The notes beneath the pieces were generated by a model that worked only from the letters and a program-made list of their open reading frames with translations, was not told where the DNA came from and made no database searches. This document shows, piece after piece, positions 43,848-54,709 of a stretch of 64,000 bases of DNA; the stretch's first letter is position 1; every line of letters starts with the position of its first letter. Location: the NCBI GenBank assembly GCA_977017575.1, contig CDRNVI010000201.1:37261-101260 (forward strand), written 5' to 3'. Both the position numbers and the translations under genes were made by a program. This DNA is from Paramoeba atlantica (lineage: Eukaryota > Discosea).

Positions 43848-44184
43848 AAAAAAAGGAATTTATCATCATCTTCCCTTTTTTGTAATTAATTGTTTTGTTT
43901 TTGTTTTTGTGTTATTTTATCTTGATAATCCCTTTTTTTTTCCCCTCATCATTTTTCATCATTTTTATTTAATAATGCTTTTGTTAAAAAAGAAATAATA
44001 TTTGAGAATTGGAGGGAAAAAATGATCTTTTAATAAAATTAGGGATTTTTATTCTCTAATAATCAAAAACAATAATTCCTCCACCCCCCAATATCTCCAC
44101 CAGCCTCACCTTTCTCTTTCTCTTTCTCGCATGTGGTATCCAATTCCCCCCATCTCTCACATATCCCCATTTCTCCCCCCTCCT
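43848..44184. other. Spacer between convergent genes
   Basis: AT-rich with a short CT-rich block (44080-44180). It holds the 3' flanks of the oxygenase gene and the minus-strand gene that follows. I see no coding sequence. Confidence 0.4.
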
Positions 44185-44964
44185 TTAATAACGAACAGCA
44201 TTAAATGAGTTAGTTCCTACAACTCGTGCAGAAAATTTCACCATTCCGAACCCTTTTTCAAAAGAGACCACAAGTGGGCATTTGAAAGGAACTTTAACGA
44301 GACAGCAGATTTGCGAGAATCGGACAGATTCGAGAACAATTTTGTTTTTCCCATCGTCTTCACTGTTAAAAGGGAAGTCTTTTCTCCGCCACTTATCAGT
44401 CCCAAATTTTCGATCCAATGTTTCCAAATCTTCCTCATTTGAAATCACTATCTTCTTCCGAGCATCAGTTTCTTTCATTTCTCCCACTCCTTCAAAAAAC
44501 CAATCAAACAAAGGAAGTGGTAATGGAAAAGCTCCTTTGATATCACTTCGATGGTGTTTCCACGACCATTTGAGGCGTTCCTCAAACTTTGGAAGAATTA
44601 AGTAATTGACAAACCAAGAAGGGGGAGCAGATGGCAGCTGCTGGGTGGTTGTTGGGGGTGGAGGAGGAGACAGTGAATGGTCATCTGTTCCAGCCTCCCC
44701 CTTTCGTTCGACTCCTTTGTCTTCTTCACACAAGTCTCCTCCTTGTCGATTCAACATCACGGAGTGGTCAGCGGTGGTGGTGGAGAACACCAAAGCAACA
44801 ATATCAGTGCTGCTCCTTGACAAATGTTCTTCTTCCTCGCTGTTGGTGGTGGTGCTGCATTGTGAGGACGCACGTTTTTTTTTTCTTGAAAAATCAAGAA
44901 CCCAAACATCATCTTCAAACACCTTTTTGACTCTTTTCCTTTTCCCTGGCCCAAACTCTTCCAT
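44185..44964 (-). CDS. Unrecognised nuclear-type protein, 259 aa
   Basis: A single-exon frame from ATG 44964 to the stop at 44185. Basic clusters near the start (GPGKRKRVKK, SRKKKRASS) suggest nuclear localisation. A low-complexity Ser/Thr/Pro stretch follows (LSPPPPPTTTQQLPSAPP), then a folded-looking C-terminal half (SWFVNYLILPKFEERLKWSW, LPLFDWFFEGVGEMKE, KIVLESVRFSQICCLVKVPF). No family is recognised. It is, with the oxygenase gene, one of the few intronless genes of the window, and the two are convergent neighbours. Confidence 0.5.
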   Translation of the reverse strand: MEEFGPGKRKRVKKVFEDDVWVLDFSRKKKRASSQCSTTTNSEEEEHLSRSSTDIVALVFSTTTADHSVMLNRQGGDLCEEDKGVERKGEAGTDDHSLSPPPPPTTTQQLPSAPPSWFVNYLILPKFEERLKWSWKHHRSDIKGAFPLPLPLFDWFFEGVGEMKETDARKKIVISNEEDLETLDRKFGTDKWRRKDFPFNSEDDGKNKIVLESVRFSQICCLVKVPFKCPLVVSFEKGFGMVKFSARVVGTNSFNAVRY

Positions 44965-45138
44965 TCCAATCGAAAACAGAAAACGTGAAATGCACCAACA
45001 TCACTGCCGCAAGGAAAGTTGAAAAAAGGGACAACAGGGACACCCTGCCACGTCAGCCCCATACAAAAAATTTGTAATGAGGGATTTGAACCCACATTCT
45101 TGTTTTTTGTTGTTTTTTGTTGTTTTATTTTTTGTTTG

Positions 45139-47983
45139 ATGAATTTAAATGAGAGAAATATGATGGAGGAGGAGGTGGGGGAAAGAGGGAGTCCTGAGAG
45201 AAGAGAGGAGGAGGGGAAGAGAAAAGAAGAAGAGGATGAGAAAATGAGAAAAGAGTTGAAAAAATCATTCGAGGTTTGTGAATGCTCTTCTTCTTTTTCT
45301 TTCTCTCTTTTTTTTTCCTTTTTCAATTTTTGGGGGAGAGAGGAGAAGGGGAGAGAGCAGGAGCTGAGAGAGGGGGAGAGAGTTTCATTTGAAGGATTTA
45401 GAGTTTTGAGAAGAGGAAGAGGGGTTTTTCGGGGAAGGTTCAGAGGGAAGAAGAAGAAAGGGAGAGAGAGAGAGGCGTTATTGATGGAGATGAACCAGGG
45501 TGAGTGGGCAGCAAGTGTGGAGTTGATGATGATTGTGATATGTTTTTCTGTCTTTGGGGAAAAGGTCAAGGATGGTTGTGAGGGGGGGGAGGGAGGGAGG
45601 GAGGGAGGGAGGTGGGGAGGTGGGGATTGAAGTGTTTTTTTTTGGGGGGGGTGAGGGGGGATTGAGGGGTCAAAGAGGAAGAGGGAAAGAGAAAATAATT
45701 TGCCCTTTTCCTGACCCTTTCTTTTTTTTTGGAAAAGCCCCTCCCCCCCCTTGTGGTATTTTTCTATTTTTTGAATGTTTATCTTTTTAAACAAAAGGGT
45801 GGAGCAACTCCTCTTTATATTGCTGTTCAACAAGGAGATGAACAAATTATTCAATCTTTATTGGAAAAAGGAAAAACCAATGTTGATCTTGCAACTTTGG
45901 TTCTTTTGTTGATTCTTTCTTTTTCTTCTTTTTCTTCTTTTTTCAGTTTCTCATTTTTCTATTTTTTTGAATGTAAAGGATGGAAGAACTCCTCTTTTTA
46001 TTGCTGCTGAAAATGGAGATGAACAAATTGTTCAAATTTTATTGGAAAAAGGAAAACCAAATGTTGATCTTGCAAATAAGGTTCTTTTGTTGATGTTTCT
46101 TTTTCTTTTCTTTTTTTATCAGTTTCTCATTTTTTGATTTTTTTTTTATGTAAAGAATGGAAGAACTCCTCTTTTTATTGCTGCTTTTGAAGGACATGAA
46201 CAAATTGTTGAAATTTTATTAGAAAAAGGAAAACCAAATGTTGATCTTTCAGATAAGGTTCTTTTGTTTGTTTCTTTTTCTTTTTTTTTCTTTTTCATTT
46301 TCTCATTTTTCTATTTTTTTTTAATGTCAAGGATGAAAGAACTCCTCTTTTTGTTGCTGCTGCACATGGAGATGAACAAATTGTTGAAATTTTATTGGAA
46401 AAAGGAAAACCAAATGTTAATCTTCCAGATGAGGTTATTTTGTTGATTGTTTCTTTTTCTTTTTCTTTTTCTTTTTCTCATTTTTCTATTTTTTTTAATG
46501 TAAAGTATGGAAGAACTCCTCTTTATGTTGCTGCTCAAAATAGACGGAAACAAATTGTTCAAATTTTATTGGAAAAAGGAAAAGCAAATGTTAATCTTCC
46601 AGATCTGGTTCTTTTGTTGATTGTTTTCTTTTTCTTTTTCTTTTCACTTTCTCATTTTTCGATTTTTAATGTAAAGGATGGAAGAACTCCTCTTTTTATG
46701 GCTGCTCAAAAAGGAGATGAACAAATTGTTCAAATTTTATTGGAAAAAGGAAACCCAAATGTTGATCTTCCAGATGAGGTTATTTTGTTTGTTTCTTTTT
46801 CTTTTTTTTTCTTTTTCATTTTCTCATTTTTCGATTTTTTTTTAATGTAAAGGATGGAAGAACTCCTCTTTTTGTTGTTGCTCAAAATGGATGGAAACAA
46901 ATTGTTGAAATTTTATTAGAAAAAGGAAAACCAAATGTTAATCTTCCAGATCAGGTTATTTTGTTGATTGTTTCTTTCTTTTTCTTTTTCTTTTTCTTTT
47001 TTTTTCTTTTCTTTTCAGTTTCTCATTTTTCTATTTTTTTGATTTAAAGTATGGAGCAACTCCTCTTTTTATGGCTGCTCTAAATGGACATGAACAAATT
47101 GTTGAAATTTTATTGGAGAAAGGAGAACCAAATGTTGATCTTGCAGATCAGGTTCTTTTGTTGATTGTTTTCTTTTTCTTTTCTTTTTTTTTTTTTCACT
47201 TTCTCATTTTTCTATTTTTTTTTAATGTAAAGTATGGAAAAACTCCTCTTTTTATGGCTGCTGACAATGGATATGAACAAATTGTTCAACTTTTATTGGA
47301 AAAAGGAAAGGGAAATGTTGACCTTGGAGATGAGGTTATTGTGTTATTCATTATCATTTTGAATTTGTTGATTTTGTTTTTCCAATCCCTCCACTGGAGT
47401 GGAGTAGAGGGTGGGTGGATATTGAGTGATATTTGTTTTGTGTTTTATTTTTTTAAAAATTCTTTTTTTTTAATATCATCTTTTTTCTCAAGGATGGGTG
47501 GACCCCTCTTCATGTTGCTGCTTCTGATGGTTTTGAAGAAATTGTAAAGATTTTGATTGAACATTGTGCCAATGTTAATCTTCAAAACCAAGTTTTTTCA
47601 TTTTTCTTCATTTTGATTTGTGTATTTTTGTTTGTGGAATAAATATTTGTGGTGGGGTTCTTAATTTTTTTCTTTCTGAACTTCTTTTTCTTTTTTTTTG
47701 GTTAGGATGGGGAGACAGTCTTTGATGTTGCAAAGAACCACAAAATTGTTGATCTCATCATCCAATTGAAGGTTTGCTTTTTTTCTCTCTTCTTTTTTTA
47801 ATCCATTTTCCTCTTTTTTTTCTTTCTTTCCCCCTTTTTTTTCCTTTTTTTTCTTTTTTGATTGATTTGTTTGTTGAATAAATATTTTATTTGAGTGGTG
47901 GGAAAAAAGAATGTGATCTCATTTTTGTTTTCTGGTTGTAGGGACAAACTATAAAACCAGCTCATGCAAAAAAAGAAAATTAA
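45139..47983 (+). CDS. Ankyrin locus 3, cassette-exon ankyrin protein (about 10 repeats)
   Basis: Exon 1 (45139-45273, 45 codons) repeats the shared MNLNERNMMEEEV start and a shortened coiled coil. Ten ankyrin exons begin near 45800, 45979, 46157, 46332, 46506, 46677, 46852, 47050, 47234 and 47494. The half repeat DGETVFDVAKNHKIVDLI (47706) and tail exon GQTIKPAHAKKEN with TAA (47983) match locus 2 almost exactly. The two special exons that follow the coiled coil in locus 2 are absent. Instead a 520-bp G-rich, purine-rich intron (45274-45799) contains ggga repeats. Introns between repeats match those of locus 2, so the loci exchange sequence or diverged very recently. Confidence 0.75.
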
Positions 47984-48670
47984 ATTTTGTGAAAGTTTGA
48001 AAATAAAAGAAGAATAAAGTTATGTTTCCTCTCACAAAACCTCCATTTTTATGAAACCTGACAATTTCTCATCAAAACCTGTACCTCTAAAAATTTTTTA
48101 CAAAAGATAATGTCTTTTCTTGTGAGAAGTACAAATGTACAAATAAGTTCCACCAAAACAAAAAAATGAGATTGCAAAAAAACTAAAAGAATTTTCATCA
48201 ATTGATTTTTCAAAATTTATTTAAAAACTGACTATTTCCTAAGTACAGCCTCAACCAGCAATTCAAAAAACAGTCAAATCTTTCTATTTTTTCTCATTAA
48301 ATAAAGTAAATTATTGTAGAATCACCCATGCATATCACTATTTTGGTTCTCTAGAATTGGAAATGGTAATTGGAATTGTGATAATACCAAAAACCATCAT
48401 ATTAATCAAAATTGATAAAATAAATTTTGTACAATTTGGTTGAAGATAATAGTGTTAAAACATTCAAATTCTCAACAAAGAAGAAAGACCAAAATACAAC
48501 TTTCAGAAGTTTAAAGGGAATTCAAAGAAGAAGAAAAGAAAACAAAGGATTTCTAAAGAGAACAACCCAATTGTTTCAATGCAAAACAAAGGCAAAATTT
48601 ATTTAACACCTTAAAAATAGTAAAATGGATCAAAATTAAAATAGATCAAAAACATAAAAGATGTACAATT
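47984..48670. other. AT-rich spacer before the retroelement nest
   Basis: No gene is seen on either strand. It is the last unique host sequence before the mobile-element block. The junction with the Copia-1 3' LTR is at 48670/48671. The five bases before it are caatt, and the matching duplication would have lain at the lost 5' end. Confidence 0.5.
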
Positions 48671-48889
48671 TGTTGGAGGTGAAACAGGGAAAATGATAAA
48701 ACTGATGTAAGGCACAAGGGTTTAGAGAGGAAAATGAGAATAAACTTTATTTGTGACAAACAAGGTTGCGCGAACAAGTGACAATGGAATAGGTGGTTGC
48801 ATTGCAATGTTTCAGGAGGATGCAACAATGTCCAGACAACTTTGATGAAACCAGATTTATCTTAATAAGGTTAGAAGTTGCATCCAACA
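48671..48889 (-). repeat. Copia-1 3' LTR
   Basis: A 219-bp LTR with perfect TGTTGGA...TCCAACA ends. It is about 97% like the LTR at 49001. It is followed inward by a purine-rich tract (on the element strand, ggatggaggggag) and 111 bp of the element's 3' coding tail (48890-49000). Confidence 0.85.
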
Positions 48890-49000
48890 CTCCCCTCCAT
48901 CCAATGAATACTTCAATGCAATCCGGAAAAACAAACATTCGTGTGTCTCTCATGCAGGATTCTCTCGAGAGGCTTGGTCATCACGTCCGCATGTTGTACA

Positions 49001-49219
49001 TGTTGGAGGTGAAACAGGGAAAATGATAAAACCGATGTAAGGCACGAGGGTTTAGAGAGGAAAATGAGAATAAACTTTATTTGTGACAAACAAGGTTGCG
49101 CGAACAAGCGACAATGGAATAGGTGGTTGCATTGCAATGTTTCAGGAGGATGCGACAATGTCTGGACAACTTCGATGAAACCAGATTTATCTTAATAAGG
49201 TTAGAAGTTGCATCCAACA
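49001..49219 (-). repeat. Copia-2 3' LTR
   Basis: 219 bp with TGTTGGA...TCCAACA ends, preceded on the left by target duplication GTACA. With the 111-bp tail it forms a 330-bp unit that repeats 48671-49000, but this repeat arises from nesting, not from a satellite. Confidence 0.9.
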
Positions 49220-50850
49220 CTCCCCTCCATCCAATGAATACTTCAATGCAATCCGGAAAAACAAACATTCGTGTGTCTCTCATGCAGGATTCTCTCGAGA
49301 GGCTTGGTCATCACGTCCGCATGTTGTACAGAGGAACGGCGATAAACAAGAGAAATGGTCTTATTTTCAATCAACTCTCGAATAAAATGCAGTTTAATAT
49401 CAATGTGCTTGGTTCTCGACTTGATCATCGGGTTGTTTGCAATGTCAATAGCTTGTTGATTGTCCTCATAAATTAAAATAGGGGTTTTAACCGTCAAACC
49501 CAGAGTCTCCAACAATTGTTTCAGATACATAATCTCTTTTGTGACCTCAGCTAATGCATAATATTCAGCATCAGTTGATGAGAGTTTCACAGAAGGGGTT
49601 GTCTTGGAACACCAGGAAATCAGATTGGAGCATAAGAAAACCAAATAGCCGTAGGTGGAGCGACGGTCGTATTGATCAGCAAAGGCAGCATCACAAAACG
49701 CACTCAAATCGACAGTCATCAATTTGGGGTCGAAACTAGCAGGGCGGACGAATTTGATTTCCTCATTAGGGCGTCCATTCAGATAAGAAATAAGGCGACA
49801 AATAGCGTTCTCAAGTTCTTTGGAGGGACGGGTTTGGAACTTGCAGATCTGGCCAACAGCATATGAGATATCTGGTCGGGTGTTGGAGGCATACAAGAAC
49901 TTCCCATTGATCGTGGGGATGGGGATGTTGGTGGGATAGCTATCAGGGCACAATCTTACTTTTGGGTCAGCAGGGGTCTTGTAGTGGATTCGAACCAGGT
50001 GATTGTATTCTTGACAGATCGACTTCACATAATCAGATTGGTCCAAAGAAACTTGAAAGAGCTCATCTTGCTTGATCTGCATTCCAATCAACCAATCAAC
50101 TGTGTCAAAGTATTTTAGATCATATTTTCCACACATGTATTCCACGAAGCACTCGTGCAATTTTGTGCAGGTGGAAAACCAGGTCAAGTCATCCACGATA
50201 GTGACCAAAAACATAATTCCATTTGATTCAGCAATCATGAACAGACAAGGATCAACATCGTTCCGAATGAAGCCAAAAGCCAACAGGGACTCAACCAAAT
50301 GATTGTACCAGTTTCGACCAGCAGGGGGATATCCATAAATTCCCTTCAACATCAGCCACACAAAATCATTTCCTTTCTCAACAAAACCAGGGGGTTGACT
50401 TATATAAACGGGTTTCGCATCAGGATCAACATCAGCACAAACATATGCTGAGGGTACATCACCACCATGGAGCTTACATCCAAATAGGGCAGCCAAACAC
50501 AGAATGGTTCTCAGAGTGGAGGAACGGGCAACAGGGGAATACACCTCATTGATGGAGTCCGGAATAAATGAAGAGCCATTGACACAGTATCATGACTTAA
50601 AGGAAGTAACCTTTCCATGTTGTGTTTTGATGCGATATCTCCACAAACCAGGTAAAATTACCGCATTCGAATAATCGATTTGGTTCTTGTGGACAAGGAC
50701 AAAAGCTTTCCTTTTCATGAGGGCATCGCACTCTCTCTTCATTGATTCAAGCCATTCGCGCTTCTCTCGGGAGGCAATAGCACCTTTGAAAGTTTTCGGG
50801 GTCAATGCAGTTGAGATGTCTTCCTCAGCCATGAGAGCAGCCGTCATTGA
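49220..50850 (-). mobile_element. Copia-2 reverse transcriptase and RNase H region
   Basis: Copia-type reverse transcriptase (segments such as GIYGYPPAGRNWYNHLVESL and the acidic catalytic patch near 50190) followed by the typical RNase H end (SNLISWCSKTTPSVKLSSTD, ADVMTKPL). This fits integrase lying upstream of reverse transcriptase, the arrangement that separates copia from gypsy. Treated as a fossil. Confidence 0.85.
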
Positions 50851-51259
50851 GATTTCAAAATCATCCCATTGTTTCTTCTTCCTTTCTCGAGCAGATCTTC
50901 TGGGTTCAGAGGGAGTTTGGGTCAGATTGGGTACAGGTGGGGTAATATCTCAGTCATGTGCACCAGATTCATAAAAACCATCTGAATATTCAAAGTTTTC
51001 AGGGCCATGGATCAATTCCTCCCCTCCATCTTGGGATTCCTCCTCACAAGGTGTCTCTTCCTCAAGTTCCTCAAATGAGATAGGTTCAGAAGATGGTTGT
51101 GGTCTGAAAAGGTCAATAGAAGGAGCAGAAGATCCACCAATATACTTTTGGTAGAGAGATTGGACACCAAAGGCAGTCTCGTCAAAAACCACATTAGCAG
51201 ACTCGAAAAATTTCTTCGCAATTGGGTCCCACATGTGGTAAGCAGCCATATTGGGGGCA

Positions 51260-52680
51260 GGTCGCACATAAATTCCGAATCAAACTTTGGGCTTCAATTT
51301 CTTCTGTTGTTCCTCAGGTAGCAAAGAGAAAGCATGGCAGCCAAAGGCTCTGAAGTACATCCAGTCAGGTCAGGTTTTGAAGAGAGCTTCCATTGGTGAG
51401 ATCTTTGCATCGCCATGGACAGTAGATTGGTAACACAAATCAAAGAATTCAGCTGCTTCAGGCCAGAAGAAGTCAGGACAGTGACCAGAATGGAGGTTGG
51501 ATCTGATTCCCTCTTGAGAGGTACGGTTGTATCTCTCAGCAATTGCGTTTTGTTCGTGCTCAGAACGTGCAGACCATTGAAGATGGATCCCTTTCTCTTT
51601 ACAAAATTTCGAAAGTTTTCCGTGCTTGCCAATGAACTCTCCAGCACCATCACATTGGATAATCTTCACACGAGTGTCGCATTGTTGTTCCAATTTCGCG
51701 ACAGCAACAATAATATCATCAGCAGCATCATTCTTCAGCTTCAAAGACGAACAGAGAGGATGACGAGATTTGTGTTCAATGATTGTCAACTGGTACTTGA
51801 AGCCACCAATTCCCACAACATTCAAATACAAAATGTCGACATGAATAAATTCTCCGTAATTGAAATCACACCGTGGTTCGATCTTGATATGTGGAGAGCG
51901 AGAAAGCTTCCCAGAAACACATCCCAATACACAATCAGTTTTGTCATTGTGGAGCACTCGAGGTAAATTGCGGCCAACTTGAAGCTCAACAGTCCGTTTA
52001 ATTGAACTAATGTGTCCAGCCCATAGGTGCCAAATCAAGAAAGATTCGCGGTGTTGGGGATGGAGCTCACGGTTGCGACGCTTCTTCTTTCCAAGCAGAG
52101 CAGTGCTAGGTGATGGGAGTTGGTAAGAGAGGTAGTAGAGGCCATTATTTCGTGTTCCAGTTGCAATGACTTCAATCCCAGCCAAATCAGATATATTTCC
52201 TTTACAAATTAGGACTTGATCCGAATCAAAAAGCATGAACGCATCCAAATCATCACATGTTGAAGAAACAGAGAGAAGATCATGGGAGAGGTTTGGAACA
52301 AACAAAACTTGACTTAAACTTAAGTCTCTTCCATCTGTGAGGATTGAACCAGTTCCGCGTTTCTCAACAGGTAAAGCAGAGCCGTTTGCTTGGGTTATTG
52401 ATCCACCAGGGCCAGCAGCGTTATGTTGGATCATGTTAGGGTTGTTTGTGAGGGTAGGAAAAGCACCAGAATCAACAATCATGTGGCGGGAACCATCAGC
52501 AGCGTGAAGAGCAACAGAGTCATCGGTGACATCCAAAAAACAAAATCCATCCGTAGGTTCATCATAATGCTCATCAGTTTGTTGCTCATCGAGAAGAAGA
52601 TCTTGGACAAACTCGAGGAACTCCTCAGTGGAAGGTTTGGTATAGAAGGCCATTTTGCAGATGCCAGTCATTGCAAATTG
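51260..52680 (-). mobile_element. Copia-2 protease and integrase region
   Basis: An aspartic-protease signature (HMIVDSGAFPTLTNN) is followed by the gag-pre-integrase segment (ESFLIWHLWAGHISSIKRTV) and an integrase core with YQLTIIEHKSRHPLC and QCDGAGEFIGKHGKLSKFC. The order matches Ty1/copia. Treated as a fossil. Confidence 0.85.
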
Positions 52681-52731
52681 TGCGAGAAATGCTTCACCAA
52701 CAGAGGTCTGGGGCTTTCCTTGCTTCTTTCT

Positions 52732-53835
52732 TCAACATTCATCCTTCCAGTGACCAGTCACCCCACACCAATGGCAATGACCTTGACGAACAGTTGAACC
52801 ATCAGGACGTCGATCACCAGGTTTGAATTTCTTTCCAGTTCTCCGACGTTTCTCCTCCTTCGCTTCAGCCAACAAACCAACGCGTGGCGGGAATCCAAAA
52901 CCGGATTCTTTGCCATATTTAGATAGGACTTTTTCTTTGAAGTGTGCCAAACTATCGACCAAATCCTCGAAAGATAAATCTTTCTGATATTTGAGTGTCT
53001 CCATGGGTTGGAACTCAGAACCAAGGCCTCGAAGAAGAAGAGCCATCATATGGTGTTCCGAAACAGGTTCATCATTCTCAGCAGATTCTATGGCGAGGGC
53101 CATACCTCGGGATACATAATCATTGACAGTTTTGTTCTCCTTCTTTTTCAAAGTCATCAACTCGTTTGTGAGGTCCAGCAAAGATGCCATTGTTTTCTTG
53201 TCGTACTCATCTTCCAACTTGAGCCAAACACGGTGGGGCTTATGCTTGTAAAAGGGTGCAGCAATTTTAAGTTTTGCGTTCCACTGCAGACAGACGAACA
53301 GGAAGCAATAGACCTTCTTTGCATTAAAACGCATTGCCAATCGCATGCGGTGGACTTGAGGAACTGGGATGAGTAGATACTCCGCTAAACCATACGAATC
53401 CAAATGATTTGTGATGTCATCCTTCCATTTCCGATACTTCTTCTTGGTTCCATCGAAGGGGTATTGCACCTTCATCAGGTCTTTGTGGACTTTTCGAGGG
53501 TACAACTCAATCTCATCTTCATCTGATGAAAATTCATCAGAGGAATTGCCATAATCGTCAGAGCCAAAAGAATCATCGGAATCAGGTGGGTCAGGATCAG
53601 AGTGATCAGGGGGATCTCTCTGAGGCTTCGATGTCAGTGGTGTTGCAGTCTGGTGAGCAGAAGTAGAAGAACAAGAGGCATTTGAAGAACGAGGTTGGAA
53701 GAGTGGTGTGTCGTCCAATTGGATACTATCCATCCAGTTCTCATTGTCCTTTTCCTTCTCGGTGGGCAGCTGTGACTCGGGCGTCGCATACGAGTTCCTT
53801 TCTGGAACATCAGCAGGTTGATCAGACCCAATCAA
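52732..53835 (-). mobile_element. Copia-2 gag region
   Basis: A gag-like polypeptide of about 367 residues with an acidic, Ser-rich front, a retrotransposon-gag helical core (YDKKTMASLLDLTNELMTL, MMALLLRGLGSEFQPME) and a C-terminal zinc knuckle CHWCGVTGHWKDEC. Treated as a fossil. Confidence 0.85.
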
Positions 53836-53906
53836 TGGTGCAAGGACTCCATTCTGACACTTCGATCATCGTTCAGCACGCTCCCCCCTCATGCGTGTCG
53901 CATCGC

Positions 53907-54334
53907 TTTTTTTTTTTTTTTTCTTTTTGAGGCAGACTTTATTCAATTAGTAGTTCTTAATCTAAGCTATTTGAATTACATTAAATTATGTTTGTTTTTA
54001 ACCTCTAACGAGAGGTGAAGTTTTAAACTTCAGCTTAGTTCAGTCGGTCTTTATGCTGAACTTTAGAACTTCTGCAAGTTCAGGCTGGAGGATGCACATC
54101 AGAAGGGAGAATAATCCAAAGCTCCTTCCAAGGGAATTTATCCTCAACTTTTTAGCAGACAGGGCTGAGATGTAACCTGTTCTGATTTTCACACTTCTTC
54201 AAGAGCTCCTCACTCCAATCAAATCACTCTACAGCACCAGAAAAATTTTCTATAATATCGAAAAACTGGGATTTGAACTCGCCCCCCCGGGGTTGGACAT
54301 AGTCGAATTTACGACTAAACTACGGGTGCCAACC
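53907..54334 (-). mobile_element. tRNA-derived SINE, copy 1 (in Copia-2)
   Basis: About 428 bp in minus orientation, flanked by a perfect 17-bp duplication catgcgtgtcgcatcgc (53890-53906 and 54335-54351). Head: GGGTTGGCACCC, then a pol III A box (TAGTTTAGTCG on the element strand) and B box (AGTTCAAATCC). The body is unrelated to tRNA, and the 3' end GTCTGCCTC is followed by an A-rich tail. It depends on a LINE partner for retrotransposition; no LINE is present in this window. Confidence 0.85.
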
Positions 54335-54490
54335 CATGCGTGTCGCATCGCACTTCTTGGCAGAGCGAGAAATTGTGTTCATTTCTTCTCGCCTGATTGA
54401 TCGACGATGCTTCTCAGTCTTGAGTGATTTCCCGGCCGTTAAATCCATACGTAAGTTCAGTCGTGGATAGAGCTACAGAGACTCTTAATC

Positions 54491-54709
54491 TGTTGGAGGT
54501 GAAACAGGGAAAATGATAAAACTGATGTAAGGCACGAGGGTTTAGAGAGGAAAATGAGAATAAACTTTATTTGTGACAAACAAGGTTGCACGAACAAGCG
54601 ACAATGGAATAGGTGGTTGCATTGCAATGTTTCAGGAGGATGCGACAATGTCCAGACAACTTCGATGAAACCAGATTTATCTTAATAAGGTTAGAAGTTG
54701 CATCCAACA
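54491..54709 (-). repeat. Copia-2 5' LTR
   Basis: 219-bp LTR followed on the right by the second GTACA copy (54710-54714) and then by Copia-1 reverse transcriptase sequence. The element-interior side (about 54450-54490) resembles the 5' half of a tRNA-Lys and is the likely primer-binding region. Confidence 0.9.

Larger units (their letters stand above)
49001..54709 (-). mobile_element. Copia-2: nearly full-length Ty1/copia element, nested in Copia-1
   Basis: Both LTRs (49001-49219 and 54491-54709, each 219 bp, TG...CA) are present and differ at only a handful of sites, so the insertion is young. The 5-bp target duplication GTACA is at 48996-49000 and 54710-54714. Inside, on the minus strand, are gag with a CCHC knuckle, protease, integrase and reverse transcriptase/RNase H in copia order, and a purine tract next to the 3' LTR. 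A SINE occupies 53907-54334 in the leader. The element looks broken, with roughly three or four interruptions including the SINE. Confidence 0.9.

Noticed and set aside
45310-45700. Gly/Arg/Glu-rich coding continuation of ankyrin locus 3 exon 1
   Set aside because: The exon ends at a donor matching loci 1 and 2 (TTCGAG/gtttgtg). What follows is G-rich low-complexity intron.
48671-49330. A 330-bp tandem satellite
   Set aside because: The two units are LTR plus 3' tail of nested Copia elements, as shown by the GTACA duplication on the far side of Copia-2.
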